From Geodermatophilus sp. YIM 151500 (GTDB taxonomy: Bacteria > Actinomycetota > Actinomycetes > Mycobacteriales > Geodermatophilaceae): DNA of 57,068 bases. Under the pieces are notes generated by a model. It was not told the DNA's origin and ran no database searches. It worked only from the letters and a program-made list of their open reading frames with translations. Below, one piece after another: positions 50,692 through 57,068 of this stretch; the stretch's first letter is position 1; each line of letters starts with the position of its first letter. The DNA lies in contig NZ_JAOVZT010000016.1 of the NCBI RefSeq assembly GCF_025716945.1, positions 31,725 to 88,792 on the forward strand, written 5' to 3'. The position numbers were made by a program, and so were the translations under genes.

Positions 50692-52598
50692 CGAAGGCCC
50701 CGCTCGGCTGGGGTGAGACCCGCGCGGGCGGCCGCGGCGTGCGCACGACCGGTGCGCTCGGCCACGCTGGCGGTGTGCTCGCGGGCGGCGGCGACGCGGT
50801 CCCGGGCGGCGGCCTGCGCGGCCAGCAGCTGCGCGCCGCGGCGTCCGGTGAGGCAGCGGGTCAGCCCGGCGATCAGCGGTGGGGCGTTCTCCGCGACCAC
50901 AAGGGCCCGGCCGGGCGGCAGCTGGCGGATCTCTTCCGGCCGCAGCACGGGCACGGTTTCGCCGTGGGTGGATCGTGACCAGCCGGTGCCCCGGTAGCTG
51001 TAGGACGTGCGCCGGACCCGGGTGCTGCCCAGCAGCTCGGAGAGTTGGCGGTAGAAGTCGCCGTCCTTGCCGCCGCCGAAAGCGACGAGCACGTTGGTGA
51101 GCCCGAACAGGGCGCGGGCCTCGTCCTCGCCGTAGATGAGCACCAGCTGCCGCCACGTCTGCGCGGCGTAGAGGAAGCTGACCCCGAGGGCTCGGTCGTT
51201 GGCCATCCGGGTGCGCAGGGTGGGCAGCGGCGCGGTGGAGGGCAGCTCGTCCAGGCAGGCCAGCAGCGGCGGGCACAGCCGCCCGGTCGGGGCGTCGCCT
51301 GCCAGTTGCAGGGCGGTGTCGAGGACGTGCTCGGCCAGAGCGGTCATCAGCGGGGCCGCCGAGGCGTAGGGATCCTCGCGGCCGAGCAGGTAGACGGTGC
51401 CGCCGGCGGCCAGCAGCGCGGCGATGTCGGTGGCCGGCCGACCGGGCCCGGGAGTGCACCGGCGGCGGATGGCCGCCTGGAAGAACAGGGTCAGCGCCTG
51501 CTGCACCGTGGTGGCGGTGTTTCCGGCGGTGCGCGGGTCGCCGTGCAGGGCGCCGTGCAGCAGACCGTCCCAGAAGGGCGCGGCGTGCGGATGAGCGCGC
51601 AGGACGTCGGCCGGCTGGGTCGCCGCCTGGGGGTGGGCGGCCCACTCCAGGACGTCCTCGATGGTTCGGCCGGTCAGCGCGGCGGCGTGCAGGTAGCCCT
51701 GGAGCACCTTGGCGGCTTCGAAGGCGTAGAAGCGGGCCGCCGAGTCGGTGGTCCCGCCGGTGACCGCACCGGGGACGGTGCCGGCGGTGAAGGCCTTGGC
51801 GCGGCGCTCGGCCGTCATGGGATCCACGCAGCCGGCGACGGGGTCCCACACCAGCTCCGGCAGTCCAGGAACCGCGCCGAAGGGGTCGAGCACGGCGACC
51901 GGGCGGTCGCCGGCGGCGCGGGCGTCGAGGGTGAGCAGCAGGTCCTCGGCCTTGGTCAGGGTGACCAGCGCCGCGCCGGGCGCGTCGAGCAGGGCAGGGG
52001 CGAGCAGGTCGAGGGTCTTGCCGGACCCCTGCGGGCCGTAGACGCCGGTCGTGCGGTCGAAGGGCACCCACAGCTGCCCGGCGGCGGGGACGGCGGCGTG
52101 GCCCAGCCGCCATCCCACGTCCGTGGTCATGACTCGGCGAGGCCCACGCCGACGAGCCGAGGCCAGGTCGGGACGGACGACGGGTCCGACCCGGCGCAGC
52201 CGGCCGCTGCCGAGCACGGCGCCGACCTGGCTGCGGGTGGCCATGCCCGACCGCCGGGTGAACCATCGGTCCCCGGCCCAGGCCGCTCCCCCGCTGCCGG
52301 CCAGGAAGAGTGCGAGGCACCCGGCGATGGCGGTGTACACAGCCGCGGGCGGCGGTAGCGCCGCCGTCTGCGCGGCGTCCAGGCCCGCGGTGCGGTCGCC
52401 CGTGAATAGGCCGCCGACGGCGGCGACCAGGGCGGCCGACCCGTCCGGCCACACCCAGCCGCCGCCGGCCAGCAACGCCGCGGCGGCGCGGCCCGCTGGT
52501 AGCAGCAGCGCGGCGGACACCAGCCACACCAGGGCGGCGGCCGTCGGGATCTCCCAGCCGGCAGGGCCGACGTCCTGGTGGAACCGGGCGGCGCTCAC
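50688..52598 (-). CDS. traG: Type IV coupling protein, TraG/VirD4-like
   Basis: A 636-aa ATPase that brings the relaxase-DNA complex to the secretion channel. The N-terminus has three hydrophobic segments (for example IPTAAALVWLVSAALLL, VAAVGGLF, AVYTAIAGCLALFLAG). Walker A is YGPQGSGKTLDLLAPAL (about residue 180) and Walker B LLACLDELPS (about 415), followed by the FLYAAQTWRQL and VLRPEEIRQLPPG motifs of TraG. GTG 52598 was chosen as it overlaps the stop of a 10-codon open frame that has the good ribosome site. Confidence 0.88.
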   Translation of the reverse strand: MSAARFHQDVGPAGWEIPTAAALVWLVSAALLLPAGRAAAALLAGGGWVWPDGSAALVAAVGGLFTGDRTAGLDAAQTAALPPPAAVYTAIAGCLALFLAGSGGAAWAGDRWFTRRSGMATRSQVGAVLGSGRLRRVGPVVRPDLASARRRGPRRVMTTDVGWRLGHAAVPAAGQLWVPFDRTTGVYGPQGSGKTLDLLAPALLDAPGAALVTLTKAEDLLLTLDARAAGDRPVAVLDPFGAVPGLPELVWDPVAGCVDPMTAERRAKAFTAGTVPGAVTGGTTDSAARFYAFEAAKVLQGYLHAAALTGRTIEDVLEWAAHPQAATQPADVLRAHPHAAPFWDGLLHGALHGDPRTAGNTATTVQQALTLFFQAAIRRRCTPGPGRPATDIAALLAAGGTVYLLGREDPYASAAPLMTALAEHVLDTALQLAGDAPTGRLCPPLLACLDELPSTAPLPTLRTRMANDRALGVSFLYAAQTWRQLVLIYGEDEARALFGLTNVLVAFGGGKDGDFYRQLSELLGSTRVRRTSYSYRGTGWSRSTHGETVPVLRPEEIRQLPPGRALVVAENAPPLIAGLTRCLTGRRGAQLLAAQAAARDRVAAAREHTASVAERTGRAHAAAARAGLTPAERGLR

Positions 52599-52627
52599 TG
52601 CCGCCGTCCTGTCGGCGTTCCGTTCAT
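52595..52627 (-). CDS. Ten-residue leader peptide coupled to traG
   Basis: AAGGAGGGGCC precedes ATG 52627, which opens a short frame MNGTPTGRRQ ending in TGA at 52597-52595, overlapping the traG GTG (GTGA). The only strong ribosome site in the gap therefore serves this peptide, and traG would be reached by re-initiation. Confidence 0.45.
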   Translation of the reverse strand: MNGTPTGRRQ

Positions 52628-52662
52628 GGCCCCTCCTTCGTTGGTTCGCGGGCGTGGGTGGC

Positions 52663-53832
52663 TCATCCGGGGTCGGAGGCGTGCAGGTCGACGCCGCGGT
52701 CGGCCAGCCAGGGCACCGGGTCGACCGGCGCGCCGTCGATGCGGACCTCGAGGTGCAGGTGGACACCGGTGCTGTTGCCGGTCGAGCCCTGGAAGCCGAC
52801 CAGCGTTCCGGCGGCGACGTGCTGGCCGGCGGTGACCGTGGACGCGGAGAGGTGCCCGTAGCGGGTGATCACCCCGCCGCCGTGGTCGAGCTCGACCAGG
52901 TTGCCGTAGCCGGCCAGGCTCAGGCCGCCGTCGCGGTCGCAGTAGTCGCTGGTGCACTGGGCTCGAAGCACGGTGCCGTCGGCGGCGGCGTAGACGGGCG
53001 TGTTGCGGGGGCCGGCGATGTCCACGCCGGCGTGCAGCATTCCCCAGCGGGACCCGTAGCCGGATGTGACGGTGCCGGCGGTGGGCCGGATCCACGCTCC
53101 GGCGGCCACCGGCAGTCCCGGGCAGACGGCGGGCGCCGCGCCGGCGGGGGCGGCCGCTGCGGCCTGGGCGGTCGGCCACAGCATGGCGGTCAGTTCCCGG
53201 GCCAGCGGCGCCCAGCGGGCGTAGGCGCCGCCGGCGGCGGAGACCTGCACGGCCTGGGCCGCCTGCGTGAGCGGGATGGTCTGCCAGTTGGGCACCTCGA
53301 CCAGCCGGGCGTAGAAGGCCTCCGCGGCGTAGACGGGGTCCATGAGCTCGGCGACGGTGCCCCAGCCGGCCATCCAGCGCTGCTGGAAGGTGTTGACGCT
53401 GTCGTGGTCGGAGCCGAGCCCGTCGTGCGGGTAATGCAGGCTGGTCGCGGTCACTGCGGCCTGCTCGCCGGTGAGTTCGGGGCTGCTGCCGTCGTTGGCC
53501 AGCATCCGAATGCGGGATTCCTGGTAGGCCGTGGCCAGCGCCACCGTGGCCGCGTACGCATGGAGCCCGCGCGTCGCGGCGACGTCGGCGATGGTCTGCG
53601 CGTGGCCCATCTGGACGGCGTCCAGCTCGATGCCGGCGACGGTGGCGCCGGTGCCGCCGATCGAGCAGGCCGACGACGCAGTCGACGTCGACGCCTCGTG
53701 AGCACCGATTACCGCGAGCGGGATCAGCAGCAGCGTGAGCCCCGCGAACACCGGGAGGGCGCAAGGAGCGGCGGCCCGCCACAGCCACGCCCGCGCGTAC
53801 GACTCCACCGCCCGCGCCGCCGTCCCGCTCAC
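52663..53832 (-). CDS. Membrane-anchored M23 peptidase of the conjugation apparatus
   Basis: A 389-aa protein likely to open the peptidoglycan for the transfer channel. There is one N-terminal membrane segment (LPVFAGLTLLLIPLAVIGAHEA, about residue 30). A helical, lytic-transglycosylase-like region follows (ATAYQESRIRMLANDGSSPE; DSVNTFQQR). The C-terminal M23 (LytM) domain has the zinc ligands in MLHAGVDIAG (HxxxD) and HLHLEVRIDG (HxH), with AADGTVL and YGHLS between. GTG 53832 overlaps the VirB4-like stop (GTGA). Confidence 0.88.
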   Translation of the reverse strand: MSGTAARAVESYARAWLWRAAAPCALPVFAGLTLLLIPLAVIGAHEASTSTASSACSIGGTGATVAGIELDAVQMGHAQTIADVAATRGLHAYAATVALATAYQESRIRMLANDGSSPELTGEQAAVTATSLHYPHDGLGSDHDSVNTFQQRWMAGWGTVAELMDPVYAAEAFYARLVEVPNWQTIPLTQAAQAVQVSAAGGAYARWAPLARELTAMLWPTAQAAAAAPAGAAPAVCPGLPVAAGAWIRPTAGTVTSGYGSRWGMLHAGVDIAGPRNTPVYAAADGTVLRAQCTSDYCDRDGGLSLAGYGNLVELDHGGGVITRYGHLSASTVTAGQHVAAGTLVGFQGSTGNSTGVHLHLEVRIDGAPVDPVPWLADRGVDLHASDPG

Positions 53833-55337
53833 GTCGGGCCTCCGGCGGCGAGCGCCTCGTTGGTGTAGGTCAGCCGCAGCTCCGGCCCGGTGAGGACGGT
53901 CTGCACCTTGAACGCCCGGTCCCCGACCAGCCACAGCGCCCGGCCCTTGCCGGCGACCGCCCAGCCGGTGACCAGCCGCTGGGCGGCCGGCGCCAGGCCG
54001 AGCAGGCTGCCCAGCTCGTCGCCGACGGCCTGGTCCTGGCCGTGCAGCACCTTGACGTCGCACAGGTGCAGCAGGTCGCGGGCGATGGCGACCGCCTGGG
54101 ACGCGGCGTCGCCGGCGGTGAGCATGTCCGACGGCTTGTGGGCCAGCAGGACCTGCACGTCGGCGTCGCGGCGGGACAGCCGCAGGTTGGCATCCAGGCT
54201 CTTCATCGCCTCGGCGCCCAGGCGCATCTGCCGCCACGTCTCGTCGCGGACGACGATCCGCAGATCACCGGGGTCGGCGATCTCCCGCATCGCCTGACCC
54301 CAGGAGTTCAGGCAGGTCAGCGCGATGCCGACGGCCTGGTCACCGAGCGGCTCGAGGCGGGACAGCGACAGGGACTGGATCGGGGCGCGCCAGTCGACCT
54401 CGATCGACGTGTGGTCGTCGAACAGCCCGGCCAGGGAGCCCTTGACCAGGGAGCCCAGCGCGTCGCGCAGCGTTCGGGTCGCGTCGAGGAAGTGCCGCCG
54501 GTCGGCGTAGCGGCAGCCGCTGACCAGCTCCGGCGGAGGCTCGTCCAAGGTCTGCCAGAGCTGCGGGATGGTCGGCTCGGTCAGCCGGGTGGCTGCGCTG
54601 CGGTACCCGGTGAGCAGGCGCAGCGCCGCACCGACGGCGGTCTCCTCCACCGGGCCGAACGGCACCGCCTGGGAGGCGACCAGCCCACGGAGCAGCACGA
54701 GCCACCGGGCGAACACGAGCGCCTCGCGGCGGCGGGCCTCGGCGGCGCCGAGTCGCTCCCAACCGTGCCCGAGCGGACCGAAGGCCAGCGGGTTGACGCG
54801 GGCGGGAAGGCCGTGGCCGATGACGAACGGCTCGACGCCGAGCGCGCGGCACAGCGGCTCGTACTCGTCCTTGGTGTCGCCGAGGACCAGGGTGCGGTAG
54901 CCGTAGGCGAGCATGCGCAGCGCGAAGGCCTTGACCGTGGCCGACTTGCCGCGGCCGGGCTTGCCGAAGACGACGACGTTCGGGTTGGTGACCGGGATGT
55001 CGTCGTCGGTGACCCACCCGACGGGGTCGCAGTAGAACGCGCCGCCCGACAGCAGGTCCAGTCCCATCTGCGCGCCGGTGGGTGGCAGACCGGAGGTGGC
55101 GATCAGCGGCCACACCACCGGCGTCTGCTCCGAGGTCATCCGCCACACCGACAGCGGGGCGAGCGCCGCCGCCCGGCCCCGGCCGCGACCGCGACTTCCG
55201 CGGCCGGGCACCAACTGGGTGAACGGGCCCCGTTCACGCGGTGCTGCATCCGCGGGAGGCAGCGGAGGCAGCCGGTGGCCGAAGTCGTCGAGCAGGACGG
55301 CGACGTCCCGACCCCGGCGAGTCCCGCGGCCGCTCAC
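53829..55337 (-). CDS. VirB4-like conjugation ATPase
   Basis: A 502-aa ATPase energising the type IV secretion channel. Walker A is VFGKPGRGKSATVKAF (about residue 115); the acidic pair of Walker B is in RIVVRDETWRQM (about 350), followed by RRDADVQVLLAHKPSDML. The N-terminal 80 residues are Arg/Pro-rich, and the protein is shorter than classical VirB4, as in actinobacterial elements. GTG 55337 overlaps the SCO6880-like stop. Confidence 0.85.
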   Translation of the reverse strand: MSGRGTRRGRDVAVLLDDFGHRLPPLPPADAAPRERGPFTQLVPGRGSRGRGRGRAAALAPLSVWRMTSEQTPVVWPLIATSGLPPTGAQMGLDLLSGGAFYCDPVGWVTDDDIPVTNPNVVVFGKPGRGKSATVKAFALRMLAYGYRTLVLGDTKDEYEPLCRALGVEPFVIGHGLPARVNPLAFGPLGHGWERLGAAEARRREALVFARWLVLLRGLVASQAVPFGPVEETAVGAALRLLTGYRSAATRLTEPTIPQLWQTLDEPPPELVSGCRYADRRHFLDATRTLRDALGSLVKGSLAGLFDDHTSIEVDWRAPIQSLSLSRLEPLGDQAVGIALTCLNSWGQAMREIADPGDLRIVVRDETWRQMRLGAEAMKSLDANLRLSRRDADVQVLLAHKPSDMLTAGDAASQAVAIARDLLHLCDVKVLHGQDQAVGDELGSLLGLAPAAQRLVTGWAVAGKGRALWLVGDRAFKVQTVLTGPELRLTYTNEALAAGGPT

Positions 55338-56848
55338 CGCCGGCTCCGGCGGTTGGGCAGTCCGACGCCGAGGGGAACGGCGGCGGCGGCGAAACCGGAG
55401 TCCTGCGCCAGGTCCAGCCGCAGCGGCACGTAGCCGGCCGCGCGGATGGACGCATCCAACCGCCGACCGTGCTCGGCCACCGGCCACGTCGCGGGGACCG
55501 TGACGCAGGCGGCGACGGCGGGGCGGACCAGGGCCCGCCCCGCCGCGAGCTTCTCGTCCGCCGCGCCGATCCGCTCGGTGTCGCGCCGCTGCCGGGCCCG
55601 CTGCCGGAAGCCCATCCGGGCGCGCAGCTCGTTGCCGGTGGTGGCACTCATCTCCTCCCGGCCGACCAGGCGGGTGGCCCGGTCCAGCGGCATCGGGGCC
55701 AGGAAGACGGTCAGGCAGCGCCGCTCCCCCGCCACCGTCGGCACCAGCACCGGGGCCAGCGCGCCGAGCACCGCTCCCGAGTCGGGAAGCAGGACGGTGT
55801 CGGTGACCGACGCCCACGCGTCGTGCGCGTAGTGCCGTACCTCGGCCCGGGCCTGGCTGGGGCCGGCGGCAGCCATCGGCACCCCGGTCGCCAGCTCGGC
55901 GCCGTCGGCGGCGGCCAGGTCGGCGGCGATGAGCTGGCCGCGCTCACCCGGGGCGAAGCCGGTGCGGACCGCGGCGGCGAGGGCAGCGGAGTCCAGCCAG
56001 GTGACCGCGGTGCAGCCGACCGCTCCGCGAAGCGCCGCCTCCACCTCGGCCATCACCCCGTGCAGGACCCGGGCGCGGCCGTCCACACCCCCGCCGGACT
56101 CCCGCGCGGCGCGGCTCATCCGCGCCTCGCCGACGACGACGGTGATGAAGGCCTCGGTGCGCACCGCGGCCGGGGTGAGGGTGGCCCCGAGGAGCGCGTT
56201 GATCCGGGTGGCCAGGGGTGCGGCGTCCGCGCGGGTGTGGGCTCGTTCCCACGCGGCGCGCTCGGTGCCGTCGTCGGGCACGGTACGTACCTGCAGGGCC
56301 AGGACGTCGACCAGCTCGGTGCGGGCAGCGAGTTCGCACAGCTCGGCCAGGCCGGCGCCCATCCGGTTGCGCTCGTCCGGTTCGGCCAGGCCGATCCCGG
56401 GATGGGCGATCGACGCGACGGCCGCCCAGGTCCGGGCCGCGCAGTTCTGCACGATCACCGGGCGGGTGAACAGCTGACCGAAGGGCGGCCCGTCGTGGGT
56501 GCGGATGCCGGCCAGGACGCCCGGCAGATCCGCCTCGGCCAGGTTCTCGGCCGTCCCTGACGCGGCCCGGGAGCCGAACACCGTCCATCCCATGAGTGCT
56601 CCGATCGCGTGCAGGAGCAGATCGACCAGCCAGCGGCCGGCCGAGCGCCCTCGGACCGGCACCAGCAGCACCGCGGCCAGCAGCGCCCACACCGTCAGCC
56701 ACAGGACGAACAGGCCCCAGGCCTGGGCGTTGAGGGCGAGCAGCGCCGGAACCCCGGCGAGGGTGACCAGGGCCAGTTGGGCGCCGGTCATCCCGAGGAA
56801 CCAGCCCGAGACGTCCCTGGCGTAGTCGCCGTATCGGGCCGCGCTCAC
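55334..56848 (-). CDS. SCO6880-family conjugation protein (PrgI-like membrane N-terminus)
   Basis: A 504-aa protein of the SCO6880 family, always found directly before VirB4-like genes in actinobacterial conjugative elements. N-terminal residues 20-90 hold two or three hydrophobic helices (LALVTLAGVPALLAL, GLFVLWLTVWALLAAVLLV), followed by a large soluble region related to the VirB4 N-terminal domain (WAAVASIAHPGIGL; TELVDVLALQVRTVPDD). GTG 56848 overlaps the previous gene's TGA. Confidence 0.82.
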   Translation of the reverse strand: MSAARYGDYARDVSGWFLGMTGAQLALVTLAGVPALLALNAQAWGLFVLWLTVWALLAAVLLVPVRGRSAGRWLVDLLLHAIGALMGWTVFGSRAASGTAENLAEADLPGVLAGIRTHDGPPFGQLFTRPVIVQNCAARTWAAVASIAHPGIGLAEPDERNRMGAGLAELCELAARTELVDVLALQVRTVPDDGTERAAWERAHTRADAAPLATRINALLGATLTPAAVRTEAFITVVVGEARMSRAARESGGGVDGRARVLHGVMAEVEAALRGAVGCTAVTWLDSAALAAAVRTGFAPGERGQLIAADLAAADGAELATGVPMAAAGPSQARAEVRHYAHDAWASVTDTVLLPDSGAVLGALAPVLVPTVAGERRCLTVFLAPMPLDRATRLVGREEMSATTGNELRARMGFRQRARQRRDTERIGAADEKLAAGRALVRPAVAACVTVPATWPVAEHGRRLDASIRAAGYVPLRLDLAQDSGFAAAAVPLGVGLPNRRSRR

Positions 56849-57068
56849 CGCGCACCGCCGTCGCCAGGCCCGTCGTCGGTCCGCGGCATCCGCGGGGCCG
56901 GCGGATCGACCTCGCCCGGTTCGCCGGGCCCGGCGCCGTCGACGTGCTGCGCCGGCCAGGCCACGGCAACCGGGCCGTCGCCTCCGTCGGTCCCGTGCAG
57001 CTCGGACGTCGAGCCGCTGAGCGAGCGGGAGCCGTCCTCCCGGCCGGGCGGCCGCCCGAGCCGGGACG
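56845..57068 (-). CDS. 3' end of the preceding conjugation gene, partial
   Basis: A reading frame open from the window edge (codons in register from 57066) to TGA 56847-56845, which overlaps the SCO6880-like start. The visible 73 residues are Gly/Pro/Asp-rich, like the cytoplasmic tail of a larger membrane protein such as the VirB6-like component normally encoded here. Too little is present to name it. Confidence 0.55.
   Translation of the reverse strand, partial: SRLGRPPGREDGSRSLSGSTSELHGTDGGDGPVAVAWPAQHVDGAGPGEPGEVDPPAPRMPRTDDGPGDGGAR

Larger units (their letters stand above)
19379..57068. mobile_element. Integrative conjugative element carrying defence cargo (one end; continues past window)
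   Basis: Everything after tRNA-Gly is accessory in character: a possible integrase remnant, an HNH/DGQHR pair of lower G+C, a full DNA phosphorothioation locus, a PIN nuclease, a MobF relaxase-helicase-primase, a TIR/HIT pair, and a type IV secretion operon with coupling protein and VirB4-like ATPase. The conjugation genes run off the right edge, so the far end, any active integrase and the second att site are not in view. The boundary at the tRNA is inferred from gene content; no direct repeat of the tRNA 3' end is seen inside the window. Confidence 0.75.

Noticed and set aside
19379-57068. CRISPR array or cas genes
   Set aside because: No regularly spaced direct repeats and no Cas-like motifs in any frame examined.
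19379-57068. Second attachment site inside the window
   Set aside because: I could not find a repeat of the tRNA-Gly 3' end (GTTCGATCCCGGTCACCC) further right; the element probably ends outside.

Overview
The window is very G+C-rich DNA from an actinobacterium. The order rne - radical-SAM pair - ndk - folC - valS - clpX - clpP2 - clpP1 - tig, with actinobacterial signatures (two ClpP subunits, long acidic RNase E, GTG starts, leaderless-looking promoters), suggests a Geodermatophilaceae-like genus (Blastococcus/Geodermatophilus/Modestobacter); that assignment is inference.

Left part (1-19375) is core chromosome: RNase E/G (cut by the window start), a radical SAM pair, nucleoside diphosphate kinase, a small HTH regulator with a Clp N-domain protein under a twin-palindrome promoter, DUF4233-folC, valyl-tRNA synthetase, an AbiEi-like/DUF559 protein, the ClpX/ClpP2/ClpP1/trigger factor proteostasis cluster, tRNA-Pro(UGG), a membrane protein and tRNA-Gly(UCC). 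Several hairpin terminators and two long palindromes lie between these genes.

Immediately after tRNA-Gly the content changes to accessory DNA and stays so to the window end (19379-57068). This looks like one end of an integrative conjugative element whose attachment site is the tRNA-Gly 3' end. A short possible tyrosine-integrase remnant follows the tRNA. The cargo is defence: a low-G+C HNH nuclease plus DGQHR protein pair; a five-gene plus-strand operon (alphaCTD/sigma4-like DNA-binding protein, PLD-nuclease/SF2 helicase, 54-aa protein, SMC/DndD-like ATPase, 157-aa Dnd-associated-type protein); and, converging on it, a DNA phosphorothioation system (dndB, dndC, dndD, dndE, a Dnd-associated methyltransferase; dndA divergent). 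No DndFGH restriction genes are visible, so the five-gene operon is the natural candidate for the phosphorothioate-dependent effector. A PIN-domain protein follows dndA.

The conjugation module consists of a giant MobF relaxase-helicase fused to a DnaG-type Toprim primase domain (plus strand), and a tightly overlapping minus-strand operon of type IV secretion genes (unidentified 3' end of a gene at the window edge, SCO6880-like protein, VirB4-like ATPase, M23 peptidase, VirD4/TraG coupling ATPase, DUF4913 protein and three small or unknown proteins). Between them sits a two-gene unit, a DUF1863 TIR-like protein overlapping a HIT hydrolase fused to membrane helices. It resembles Thoeris in logic (TIR signal producer plus membrane effector), but the sensor/effector is a HIT domain. 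This pair and the alphaCTD/sigma4-helicase-ATPase operon are the most promising candidates for undescribed biology here.
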